Assembly: GCA_002311915.1 (NCBI GenBank)
Contig: DCAF01000077.1
Coordinates: forward strand, 9,760 to 34,274
Source: Sulfurovum sp. UBA1140
Lineage (GTDB): Bacteria > Campylobacterota > Campylobacteria > Campylobacterales > Sulfurovaceae
Direction: 5' to 3'
DNA length: 24,515 nt
The notes below the pieces were generated by a model that made no database searches, was not told the DNA's origin, and was given only the letters and a program-made list of their open reading frames with translations. Both the position numbers and the translations under genes were made by a program. Shown piece after piece: positions 7,889 to 15,379 of this stretch (positions within the stretch are counted from its first letter, which is position 1; the number at the start of each line of letters is the position of its first letter).

Positions 7889-8434
7889 ATGAAAACAACA
7901 AAATTATTACTCTCGTGTCTGCTTATGGTAGGGGCGACAACACAAATGAGCATGGCAGAAGAGAAGGTTGCAAAAGGGACAACGCTTGGATTTAAACACT
8001 GTATGAAACCAGGAGCTCCTGTTGATATTACCTATACCACTACCAAAGTCAAAGTGGATGAGGTGTCCGAGGTAAATATTATCCTCACCACCACACTTCA
8101 ATCAGGAGAGATGGAGGTAACCATTAATTTGGATGAAGCATTAACACAGATAGATGAACCACTTGAGAGTATCAAATTTATGATTTCAGCTGTGCAGAAA
8201 GAGTATCCGATAAGAATGAAAGTATCGGCTAAAAAAGATGGTCTCTATTATGTACGACTCTTAACAAAAATAGATAGTGGTAATGGTGCTAGAATGCGTG
8301 CAATGGCAGTACCTATTTATGTGGGGGATGGAAAACTAAAGCAGAAAAGTAGACAGGTGATTATGAAAGCGATGGGTGGAGAGAATATTTCGGTATCAAA
8401 AGCCGAAGAGACCATTACCTTTATAGAGAACTAA
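7889..8434 (+). CDS. Secreted protein of unknown function, next to the metalloproteases
   Basis: A 181-residue protein with a Sec-type signal peptide (MKTTKLLLSCLLMVGATTQ, likely cleaved after the Ala in MSMA before EEK). The mature part is beta-rich with one Cys (FKHCMKPGAPVDITY) and alternating polar/hydrophobic strands, including VNIILTTTLQSGEMEVTINLDE and KKDGLYYVRLLTKID, a pattern seen in Ig-like or fibronectin-like periplasmic folds. AAGGA precedes the ATG, which is only nine bases after the upstream protease stop. I do not recognise the family. Position suggests a substrate, inhibitor or accessory of the two lipoprotein proteases; this is inference from neighbourhood only. Confidence 0.7.
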   Translation: MKTTKLLLSCLLMVGATTQMSMAEEKVAKGTTLGFKHCMKPGAPVDITYTTTKVKVDEVSEVNIILTTTLQSGEMEVTINLDEALTQIDEPLESIKFMISAVQKEYPIRMKVSAKKDGLYYVRLLTKIDSGNGARMRAMAVPIYVGDGKLKQKSRQVIMKAMGGENISVSKAEETITFIEN

Positions 8435-8458
8435 GAGCGTTGGTTTAAAATTATAGTG

Positions 8459-9364
8459 ATGAGAGAGAATATTGTTGCTCTGATTTTTGATTTTGACATT
8501 ACCCTTAGCCCCAACTTTCAACAGCAGGTTATTTTTGACCACTGGGGCATTAAAGCCGATGATTTTTGGAAAAAGTCAGCGAACAATATGAAACAGGGTT
8601 ATGATATGGAGCATGGTTATCTTAAAGCCCTGATTGATATGGGCAAAAAGGATAATAGATACAAGCTCTCTAATCACGATTTGTATCGGTTTGGTCAGCA
8701 GGTTGAACTCTATGCTGGATTAAGCTCCAAAGAGGGAGCTAGAAGCATTTTTGATGATTTAAATGATATTGTGAACGAAGAGCCATACAAAGAGTACAAT
8801 ATAAAGTTAGAGTGCTACTGTATTAGTGGGGGTTTAGTACCCATGATCGAGGGGGCGTTTAAAGCTCATGGTTTAAAACGCTACTTTAAAGATATATTTG
8901 CCTGTAGTTTAGACGAGGATGAAGAGGGCTTTATCAGTTTTCCCAAAGAGACAGTAGGACACACCATCAAAACCCAAAAAATTTTTATGATAAAAAAAGG
9001 AACCACTCCCTCTTTAGGGCGTAATCCCATCGAAGTTAATGAAGTTTTTGATGAAGATAGAATCCCTTTTAAAAATATGGTATTCTTAGGTGATGGACAG
9101 ACAGATATTCCTGCATTTTCACTCATTAACCGTTACGGAGGAGTCTCGATTGCACTCTATCGTGAAGAGAAAAAAAGTGATGGTAGTGTCGATGAGGTCG
9201 CAACAGCTAAAACCTATGAGGCAGGTTATACGTTAGCCATTAAGTCTAAAAGAGCCGAACAGTTGTTAAGTGCTGACTATAGTGTAGGAAAGCCATTGAA
9301 AATGGCGTTAATGCATCATGTAAGAAGCATCTCTAATCAAATTATTAGAGATGCTGTAAAGTAG
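8459..9364 (+). CDS. HAD-superfamily phosphatase/hydrolase
   Basis: A 301-residue cytoplasmic protein. The HAD motif I is FDFDIT with nucleophile Asp11 and acid/base Asp13; motif II is in ECYCISGG; motif IV is GDGQTD with Asp212 and Asp216 for Mg2+. A large helical cap (about residues 20-115) and an unusual C-terminal extension (about 255-301) flank the core. Motif I reads DFDIT where many family members have DxDGT. The family hydrolyses phosphate esters; the overall length and CISGG motif are like phosphoserine phosphatase-related HAD proteins, but I cannot assign a substrate. The ATG at 8459 directly follows an in-frame GTG (8456), either of which could start; no clear ribosome binding site is visible for either. 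It is 24 bases after the secreted protein gene. Confidence 0.8.
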   Translation: MRENIVALIFDFDITLSPNFQQQVIFDHWGIKADDFWKKSANNMKQGYDMEHGYLKALIDMGKKDNRYKLSNHDLYRFGQQVELYAGLSSKEGARSIFDDLNDIVNEEPYKEYNIKLECYCISGGLVPMIEGAFKAHGLKRYFKDIFACSLDEDEEGFISFPKETVGHTIKTQKIFMIKKGTTPSLGRNPIEVNEVFDEDRIPFKNMVFLGDGQTDIPAFSLINRYGGVSIALYREEKKSDGSVDEVATAKTYEAGYTLAIKSKRAEQLLSADYSVGKPLKMALMHHVRSISNQIIRDAVK

Positions 9365-9382
9365 ATATTATTTGGTGTTTAG

Positions 9383-10051
9383 TTAAACCGTTTTTGTATC
9401 AATAACTTCTACTTTTTTCTTGGTTGGAGCAGGTGCTTTGATGGCTGGTGGTGTATAGTTTACCATGGTTCCAATAACACGTCCACCCTCTTCAGTTTTG
9501 ATGTTTTTAACGGTAATTTCACCCTGTACAAATCCATTTTTACCCACATCAAGTAGTTCTGAAGCGGTAATTTTACCATCTATTTTACCATTCACAATAA
9601 CCCGTTTACTCTCTAGTCTTTTGGCATCGGCTCTACCTGTTTCGGTAACTGTAATGGTTTTTTCAGCATAAATCTCACCCGTTACTTCGCCTTCTAAAAT
9701 AAGGTTTTGTACATGAACACGGTCTGAAACTTTTCCTAATCTGGTGATTCTTAAATCGTTACATGTTATATTTCCGTTGAGTTTTCCTTCGATAGAGACA
9801 TGTTTTGCTTTAATGCTTCCATTGACAACACCTGTTGCTCCAATTGAGACGCTATCAAGAAGAATATCACCATCAAGTACACCATCAACCTTAATGGCAT
9901 CACTACCCGTAAATGTACCAGAAACCTTAATATTTTTTGAGATAACCGTTGCCACAGTTCTTTTCTGTTTGGGTTGAGGTGTAGGTTTACTTACCTCTTT
10001 GGTAAATTTTCGTCTCTCTTTCTCTTTCTCTTTGCTATTAAAAAATGCCAT
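9383..10051 (-). CDS. Bactofilin-family cytoskeletal polymer protein
   Basis: A 222-residue protein. A basic, lysine-rich N-terminal tail (about 1-35) is followed by a run of six-residue beta-helix repeats of hydrophobic/Gly/Asn character from about 38 to 190 (VSGTFTGSDAIKVDGVLDGDI, GVVNGSIKAKHVSIEGKLNG), and then a Pro/Lys-rich tail (PPAIKAPAPTKKKVEV). This is the bactofilin (DUF583, CcmA-like) fold, which polymerises without nucleotide and scaffolds cell-shape or envelope enzymes. The repeat core is longer than the ~110 residues of typical bactofilins, suggesting an extended or duplicated beta-helix. AAGGGGAG precedes the ATG. It is convergent with the HAD gene (18-base gap) and divergent from rpmI. 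In Helicobacter a bactofilin is tied to cell curvature; that role here is not shown. Confidence 0.9.
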   Translation of the reverse strand: MAFFNSKEKEKERRKFTKEVSKPTPQPKQKRTVATVISKNIKVSGTFTGSDAIKVDGVLDGDILLDSVSIGATGVVNGSIKAKHVSIEGKLNGNITCNDLRITRLGKVSDRVHVQNLILEGEVTGEIYAEKTITVTETGRADAKRLESKRVIVNGKIDGKITASELLDVGKNGFVQGEITVKNIKTEEGGRVIGTMVNYTPPAIKAPAPTKKKVEVIDTKTV

Positions 10052-10182
10052 GTTTACTCCCCTTTGATTAATTTAAGTTTTAAATAATAACAAATAGTAG
10101 CTTAGTAAGTTGACTGTTTTTGATGATAGTGTAAGAAAAAATAAAAAAGGGAACCATTCATAGAATTTTAAATAGATTTCGA

Positions 10183-10188
10183 TATAAT
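10183..10188 (+). promoter_or_regulatory. -10 element (TATAAT) for rpmI-rplT
   Basis: A consensus TATAAT preceded by GA lies 48 bases upstream of the rpmI start, with an AT-rich upstream region and no clear -35, as usual in Campylobacterota. A small inverted repeat (CTCAT, TCTCT, ATGAG at 10195-10209) follows it in the leader. Confidence 0.55.
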
Positions 10189-10235
10189 ACGCGACTCATT
10201 CTCTATGAGATATACTTATTATGAAAGGAACACAC

Positions 10236-10427
10236 ATGCCAAAAATGAAAAGCGTTAAAGGTGCTGTAAAGCGTTTTAAAGTTAAAAAATCTGGTAAAAT
10301 CAAAAGAGGGACTGCATTTAGAAGTCACATTTTGACAAAAGTTGATGGTGGTCACCACCGAGCCAACAAAAGCCCTAAATATGTTAGCAAAGCTGATTCA
10401 GCTAAAATCAAAGAGATGATTGTTTAG
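10236..10427 (+). CDS. rpmI: 50S ribosomal protein L35
   Basis: A 63-residue, highly basic protein with L35 hallmarks: MPKMKSVKGAVKRFKVKKSG, then GTAFRSHILTK and KSPK. The ATG at 10236 is chosen over the upstream in-frame ATG at 10221 because MPKMK is the universal L35 N-terminus and AAAGGA sits eight bases before it. It is followed 106 bases later by rplT. infC, often the first gene of this operon, is not in front of it here. Confidence 0.96.
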   Translation: MPKMKSVKGAVKRFKVKKSGKIKRGTAFRSHILTKVDGGHHRANKSPKYVSKADSAKIKEMIV

Positions 10428-10533
10428 TCAAACACCTCACAAAGCAATAACTCCCCATTGGGGATAAGTTCATTTTACAAAGTAAAGTGACACCTATTAG
10501 TCATGCCGATGACACACATGGTAAAGGAAAAAC

Positions 10534-10890
10534 ATGAGAGTAAAAACAGGTACCGTTAGACATAGACGACACAGAAAACTTTTAAAACAAGCCAGAGGTT
10601 TCTACAGTGGAAGAAGAAAACATTTTAGAAAAGCTAAAGAGCAGTTAGAGCGTTCATTAGTATATGCTTATAGAGACAGAAGACAAAAGAAAAGAGACTT
10701 TAGAAGACTCTGGATTGTTAGAATTAATGCAGCTGCAAAATTGAATGATATGAATTATTCAACCTTTATACATGGATTAAAATTAGCCAATATTGAACTT
10801 GATAGAAAAATTTTGGCTGATATGGCAATGAATGCTCCTGAAGCATTTACAAAAATTGCAGAAGCTTCAAAAACTGCATTGAGTAAATAA
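10534..10890 (+). CDS. rplT: 50S ribosomal protein L20
   Basis: A 118-residue basic protein: MRVKTGTVRHRRHRKLLKQARGF at the N-terminus, the RDRRQKKRDFRRLWI RNA-binding helix region and the C-terminal NYSTFIHGLKLA globular part. L20 initiates large-subunit assembly on 23S rRNA and in some bacteria represses its own operon by binding leader RNA. AAAGGA precedes the ATG. The 106-base spacer after rpmI contains short inverted repeats (CCCCATTGGGG near 10450) that could be an autoregulatory structure, but this is only a possibility. A terminator follows. Confidence 0.97.
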   Translation: MRVKTGTVRHRRHRKLLKQARGFYSGRRKHFRKAKEQLERSLVYAYRDRRQKKRDFRRLWIVRINAAAKLNDMNYSTFIHGLKLANIELDRKILADMAMNAPEAFTKIAEASKTALSK

Positions 10891-10905
10891 TTTATACTAT
10901 TTTTT

Positions 10906-10929
10906 AGACAGGGAATCCTTTCCTTGTCT
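10906..10929 (+). terminator. Terminator after rplT
   Basis: AGACAGGGAA at 10906-10915 pairs with TTCCTTGTCT at 10920-10929 (one G-T pair) around TCCT. TTATCATTTTTTC follows. It lies 15 bases after the rplT stop. Confidence 0.7.
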
Positions 10930-11104
10930 TTATCATTTTTTCAATAAAATGTGACTTTTTACTACACAATTTTACCCTTTTAAATAAAAGCATTACTTTA
11001 AGTAGCATCCTAAGTTTCTATTGTTGATTAATCAGATAAAAAATATCCGATTAGACTCTATAGATGATACTATTCTGCAAAACTACTATTTAGAGGGAAC
11101 CATC

Positions 11105-11527
11105 ATGAAAAAAACAGTAATACTTTTGTTTATACTTTTCTCATTTGCATTGGGAAATGCTGTGGGTATGGTAAAATCAATAACAGGTAAAGTTGAACTT
11201 AAACGTAATAAAAGTATTTTATTGTTAAGTGTGGGAAAGAGCATTGAAGCAGGTGATATTTTAATGACCAAAAGAAAAAGTAGTATTGGTATTATTTTTG
11301 ATGATGGAAGCGTATTGGCATTGGGGGAAAATAGTATTTTTGCTATTAATAAATTTATTGTACAACCTGACAAAAATCGTTATGATGTTGATTTAAATAT
11401 GACCATAGGTAAAGCCTCATTTACGTCAGGAAAAGTAGGAAAATTGGCTCCTGAGTCGGTTAAGTTTCATGTTCCAGAGGGAGTGATTGGTATTCGTGGA
11501 ACAAAATTTTTAGTTGAAATTGATTAA
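11105..11527 (+). CDS. Secreted FecR-domain protein
   Basis: A 140-residue protein with a signal peptide (MKKTVILLFILFSFALGNA). The ATG at 11105 is preferred over an upstream in-frame start at 11021 because it has GAGGGA upstream and begins a proper signal peptide. The mature part is a FecR-type beta domain: GKVELKR, LSVGKSIEAGDILMTKRKSSIGIIFDDGSVLALGENS, then IRGTKFLVEID, the usual closing motif of periplasmic FecR domains. It is not the classical membrane-anchored anti-sigma FecR. FecR-domain proteins of this kind are often encoded beside CHASE2 proteins, as here (two genes downstream). It ends ten bases before the start of the OmpA lipoprotein, so the three genes form an operon. Confidence 0.85.
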   Translation: MKKTVILLFILFSFALGNAVGMVKSITGKVELKRNKSILLLSVGKSIEAGDILMTKRKSSIGIIFDDGSVLALGENSIFAINKFIVQPDKNRYDVDLNMTIGKASFTSGKVGKLAPESVKFHVPEGVIGIRGTKFLVEID

Positions 11528-11537
11528 GGGAGTCGGG

Positions 11538-12128
11538 ATGATTATCAAATGGTTTATGGTAGTTGGTTTACTATTTTTTATGGGGTGCTCTTCTAAAAGT
11601 ACCGTTGTTCTAATAGAGAATGGAAAGACGCAAAATGCCGTTATTGTTACTACCGACAAAGGGAGTCAAACTTTAGATAGCGTAGGAAGTTTTGTAAACT
11701 TAACGGCTAAAGATAGATTACCCAGTGAAATTAAAATAATGTCGAAAAAAGAGATTGCTGAACGTTTTAAAGAGGTTATTGCCATTACTCCCAATAAAGC
11801 CAAATCGTTTATTTTATATTTTGAACAGAATGGAGTAGAGTTGCTACCCAAGTCTAAACAGATATTACTAGACGCTATAGACTCTATTGCCAAGCGTACC
11901 CCTTGTATGGTGGATATTATTGGACATACCGATACCACAGGTTCCAATCAAGCCAATATGGTGGTCTCACTCAAAAGAGCCAAGTATATCGCTTCTGTTC
12001 TTGAAAAGAGGGGCATACCCCTTGAATCACTTTTGATTAAAGGTTATGGAGAAGAGGATTTATTGGTAGCAACACCTGACAATCAAGCAGAAGTTAGAAA
12101 TAGAAATGTTGAAATTTTTGTAAAGTAG
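11538..12128 (+). CDS. OmpA-family peptidoglycan-binding lipoprotein
   Basis: A 196-residue protein. The ATG at 11538 is chosen over an in-frame ATG at 11514 because AGGGAG precedes it and it opens a compact lipoprotein signal with FFMGC (Cys17). The C-terminal half is an OmpA/Pal domain: FILYFEQNGVELLPKS, then VDIIGHTDTTGSNQANMVVSLKRA, KGYGEEDLLV and a closing NRNVEIFVK. This domain binds diaminopimelate in peptidoglycan. It lies between the FecR-domain gene and the CHASE2/HD-GYP gene, eight bases from the latter, and may tether or report on cell-wall state to the membrane sensor. That link is inferred from the operon. Confidence 0.88.
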   Translation: MIIKWFMVVGLLFFMGCSSKSTVVLIENGKTQNAVIVTTDKGSQTLDSVGSFVNLTAKDRLPSEIKIMSKKEIAERFKEVIAITPNKAKSFILYFEQNGVELLPKSKQILLDAIDSIAKRTPCMVDIIGHTDTTGSNQANMVVSLKRAKYIASVLEKRGIPLESLLIKGYGEEDLLVATPDNQAEVRNRNVEIFVK

Positions 12129-12135
12129 TTGTCTG

Positions 12136-13974
12136 ATGAGAGTTGTTAAGTATGGCGTTGTAGCTTGTGTCTCTTTGGCTCTTCATTTCTCTTTTTATCA
12201 CAGTGATATTATTAAAAATATTGACTATGCAATTTATGATGCCATCAGTATATTGGTTGAAAAAATAGAACCTACAGAGGGCGTTTCATACACTGTAATT
12301 GTAGATATAGATACCAAAAGTATTCATCAAAGTGGGGAGTGGCCATGGTCCAGAGCAAAACAGGCAGAACTTATAGATAAAATTGATGCCATGAACCCCT
12401 CTGCCATTGGAGTTAATATCTTTTTTCCAGAAGCAGATCAAGAGAATCCTTTTACATTAACGAAATCAATTCAGCAAAGCAGAAGTGTTCTCTCTGTCTA
12501 TTTTCAAGAGAGTTTCTATACGGCTCCTCATTGTCAAGAGCTCTCTTATCGTAATAATATTTTTGTAGATATGGTAACAAAGTATTATGCACCTGCAATT
12601 CTTTGTAATCATCAATTAATACAGGAGTATATTATGGATTATGGATTTATTAATGCCAAAGTGGACAGTGATGGTTTTTTTAGGCGAATGCCTCTTTTTA
12701 TGGGGCATAATCACAATATTTTTCCCTCTTTTGCTTTGGCAATACTTTTAAGTTTGGATAGAGACATAACTATAGAAGGAAGTAACCAATTTACTATTCT
12801 TAATCATCAAGTAAAAATGGGTTTAGACAGCAGTGTGCTACTTGATTTTTCGACTGCCAAGCCCAGAACCATATCAGCGATTGATTTACTAGATGGTCGT
12901 ATTTCCCCCACGGAACTTCAAGGAAAAATAGTTATATTGGGGTCAACCGTTATTGGTCTGAGTCCTACTTATTTGGTGAGTACACATAAAAAATTCTCAA
13001 ATATTAGACTGCATACCACTTTAATTGACAATATTTTAAATGATGCTCTGCACATACAGCCAGAGCATGATAAAAAGCTTAATATTTTATTCTCTCTGTT
13101 TCTGTCGATGGTGGTGCTTTTTTTACTTATTAAACGCTGGTATGTTTCTATGATAATACTTCTATTTGGTACAACTGTTTTAAGTCTTATCTGGTTGGTT
13201 TCTTGTTATTTTAATGGTACTTATATCTCTATTGGTTATTTTTGGGCTCCTTTTGGTAGCTATTTTTTTATGATTGCACTGCTTTTTATTGTTATTAATA
13301 TTCAAGAGAAGCAGAAATTTTATGAAGAGTTAAGGCAGTCTCATAGTTCAACGGTCGAGAGTCTATCTTTGGTTGTTGCCATGCGTGATGATGAGACAGG
13401 AGAACATCTTCGTCGAACTAAAAATTATATTAAAATTTTAGCAGAGCATCTGTATCAAAAAGGGCTTTATTCTAAAATTTTGAATGTAGACTATATTGTT
13501 TATCTGTATGAGGCAGCTCCTCTACATGATATTGGAAAAATGGGAATATCCGATGAGATTCTTAAAAAACCTGGTCGATATACCCCCCAAGAGTACGAGA
13601 TTATGAAAGAGCATCCCTTGTTGGCTAAAAATGTGATTGAGAAGGTGATGAAACATTATGATAAAAATATTTTTTTAAATGTTGTGTACAATATTGCCTA
13701 TTATCATCACGAACGATGGGATGGAAAAGGGTATCCCGTGGGCTTAAAAGAAGATGCCATACCACTCGAAGCCCAACTTATGGCAATAGCTGATGTTTAT
13801 GATGCACTAATTTCCAAGCGATGTTATAAAGAGGAGTATGCTTATGAAAAAGCAGAATCCATTATTATAGAGGGGAGAGGAGGTGCTTTTAACCCAATAA
13901 TTGTGGATGCTTTTATCGAGTTAAAAGAGAATTTTCGAGAGATTGCAGAACGCTATAAAGACAACACTTTATAG
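12136..13974 (+). CDS. CHASE2 sensor with HD-GYP c-di-GMP phosphodiesterase
   Basis: A 612-residue membrane sensor enzyme. An N-terminal membrane segment (about 5-22) is followed by a periplasmic CHASE2 domain (about 25-305: IVDIDTKSIHQSGEWPWSR, then GVNIFFPEAD), three membrane helices (about 311-330, 334-356, 363-388), a short coiled linker (QEKQKFYEELRQSH) and an HD-GYP domain (about 405-600). The HD dyad is H464-D465 (APLHDIGK), the HHERWDGKGYP motif has G532-Y533-P534, and IADVYDAL and KRCY follow, so all metal and GYP residues appear intact. HD-GYP enzymes hydrolyse c-di-GMP to GMP. The gene is last in the FecR-OmpA-CHASE2 operon and overlaps the convergent NlpC/P60 gene by six bases. 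The signal sensed is unknown; an envelope or iron-related cue is plausible from context. Confidence 0.93.
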   Translation: MRVVKYGVVACVSLALHFSFYHSDIIKNIDYAIYDAISILVEKIEPTEGVSYTVIVDIDTKSIHQSGEWPWSRAKQAELIDKIDAMNPSAIGVNIFFPEADQENPFTLTKSIQQSRSVLSVYFQESFYTAPHCQELSYRNNIFVDMVTKYYAPAILCNHQLIQEYIMDYGFINAKVDSDGFFRRMPLFMGHNHNIFPSFALAILLSLDRDITIEGSNQFTILNHQVKMGLDSSVLLDFSTAKPRTISAIDLLDGRISPTELQGKIVILGSTVIGLSPTYLVSTHKKFSNIRLHTTLIDNILNDALHIQPEHDKKLNILFSLFLSMVVLFLLIKRWYVSMIILLFGTTVLSLIWLVSCYFNGTYISIGYFWAPFGSYFFMIALLFIVINIQEKQKFYEELRQSHSSTVESLSLVVAMRDDETGEHLRRTKNYIKILAEHLYQKGLYSKILNVDYIVYLYEAAPLHDIGKMGISDEILKKPGRYTPQEYEIMKEHPLLAKNVIEKVMKHYDKNIFLNVVYNIAYYHHERWDGKGYPVGLKEDAIPLEAQLMAIADVYDALISKRCYKEEYAYEKAESIIIEGRGGAFNPIIVDAFIELKENFREIAERYKDNTL

Positions 13975-14772
13975 CGAGGCATAGGTCTCATTGCTATTGA
14001 CCACTCTTTGACCCCAAAGAAATCTATTTTTATAGAATTTTTTCTTAACGAATGAAGTGATAATAACTTTTTTCTTGGCAGAACTGGCATGAATAAATTT
14101 GTCATTTCCAATATAGATGCCCACGTGGTTTACTTTGCCTTTATACTTTTTCTCGGTATCAAAAAATACCAAATCACCTTTGATGAGTTCACTATAATTT
14201 ACTTTAACGCCCATATTGGCTTGATGACCTGAGTATCGAGGAAGGTTTATCCCTTGTGCTTTAAAGACATACTTGGTAAAACCTGAACAGTCAAAACACT
14301 CTGGACCATTGGCTGCCCAAACATATTTTAGACCAATAAGCCCTTTGGCAATTTCGATAAGTTCATCCTCTTTGGTGAGTTCAATCCAGTCGTTATCGAC
14401 TTCGATGGCTTCTGTAAAGCTACCCTCTACACCTGTAATCTCAAGACCCATATTGTTTTGAATCATTAGAGCCAGTTGTTCAAGATCATCAATATTTTGG
14501 TTAATAGGAGAGAAGGCAAACTCTTGGATAGAGTTAGGAGTATTTTGTTGTGGTGTTACATTATTAAAAACATGATTGTTAACAGATTTATTTGTAGAGG
14601 TATTATTCTCTTTATCTAGTGTATCTGATATGTTTTTTACTTTTGAAAGTAATGTTTGGCTCTTTTCAATTGACTTTGATGGAGCAATCCTTGATACCTT
14701 TTCTTGCATACATCCCGTAAATAGGAGTGGTGTGAAGACCAAAGCAAGAGAAATATTTTTGATTTTTCTCAT
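13969..14772 (-). CDS. NlpC/P60 peptidoglycan endopeptidase lipoprotein
   Basis: A 267-residue protein with a lipobox (LLFTGC, Cys21), an Asn/Ser/Thr-rich linker (about 30-95) and a C-terminal NlpC/P60 domain (about 135-260). The catalytic Cys162 is in FDCSGFTKYVF, His216 in VNHVGIYIG, and the third polar residue His228 in FIHASS. NlpC/P60 enzymes cut within the peptide stem of peptidoglycan. Being a lipoprotein it acts in the periplasm or outer envelope during wall growth or cell separation. The gene converges on and overlaps the CHASE2/HD-GYP gene by six bases, and diverges from a small lipoprotein gene. A ribosome binding site (AAGGGAAC) lies upstream of the ATG. Confidence 0.92.
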   Translation of the reverse strand: MRKIKNISLALVFTPLLFTGCMQEKVSRIAPSKSIEKSQTLLSKVKNISDTLDKENNTSTNKSVNNHVFNNVTPQQNTPNSIQEFAFSPINQNIDDLEQLALMIQNNMGLEITGVEGSFTEAIEVDNDWIELTKEDELIEIAKGLIGLKYVWAANGPECFDCSGFTKYVFKAQGINLPRYSGHQANMGVKVNYSELIKGDLVFFDTEKKYKGKVNHVGIYIGNDKFIHASSAKKKVIITSFVKKKFYKNRFLWGQRVVNSNETYASL

Positions 14773-14859
14773 AATAAAGTTCCCTTAAAAATTGTTAATT
14801 GATTAAAAATCTACATAAAAATTGTGTAGAATTTGTGTAAAGATAGGGGGGAACACCCT

Positions 14860-14925
14860 AAAATAGTGTCATAGAAGTGTCACTATTTTGACACAATTTT
14901 GGCTATAATGGGCATTAAAAAGGAG
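14860..14925 (+). promoter_or_regulatory. Promoter with 9-base inverted repeat upstream of small lipoprotein gene
   Basis: AAAATAGTG (14860-14868) and its exact complement CACTATTTT (14881-14889) flank a 12-base spacer that contains GTGTCA-type half-sites; a related TGACAC follows at 14889-14894. A consensus -10 (TATAAT, 14904-14909) and an AAGGAG ribosome binding site (14920-14925) lie downstream. The dyad is placed where an operator could act on this promoter or on the divergent NlpC/P60 gene. Confidence 0.5.
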
Positions 14926-14930
14926 TTTTT

Positions 14931-15335
14931 ATGTTAAAAGTTACAAGTTTATTTTTTGTTTTAATAATATTTATAGGTTGTGGTAATGAGGATGAGATTA
15001 GAATTATGGATAGGAATCAAACCAAAGTAGTTCCAGAGGTTTCTGAAAAAGTGGTTTCACAAAAGGCTGAAGAGACACTCTTAAATGAGATGGGCTTTCA
15101 GATTATCAATGATAAAATTATTATTGATATGAATAAAAGCAGTCATTTCTTTTCAAATATTGAAAAAAAAATAGAGACTCAAGCGAAAGAGATTCAAAAT
15201 GAAATAAGCAATTTTGAGATGAATATAACTGATGATTATGTTTATATTGATTTAAATCAAACCAAAAAATTTTTAGAGAATCTTAGTGGTTTTTTTGAAA
15301 GTATAATTTTTGATTTAAATACGACTAGCCATTAG
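14931..15335 (+). CDS. Small lipoprotein of unknown function
   Basis: A 134-residue protein with a clear lipobox (FIGC, Cys17). The mature part is acidic and contains two similar segments, IINDKIIIDMNKSSHFFSNIEKKI (about 57-80) and ITDDYVYIDLNQTKKFLENLSGFF (about 99-122). They align as D.(Y/I)(I/V).(D)(M/L)N.(S/T)..F..N(I/L), so the protein seems to contain an internal duplication. Strong promoter and ribosome binding site elements support expression. I do not recognise the family. It is monocistronic or runs into the FTR-rhodanese gene 44 bases later. Confidence 0.7.
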   Translation: MLKVTSLFFVLIIFIGCGNEDEIRIMDRNQTKVVPEVSEKVVSQKAEETLLNEMGFQIINDKIIIDMNKSSHFFSNIEKKIETQAKEIQNEISNFEMNITDDYVYIDLNQTKKFLENLSGFFESIIFDLNTTSH

Positions 15336-15379
15336 TTATTTTAGATAAAATACGCAAAATTTAGAAATTAAGGATTTAA

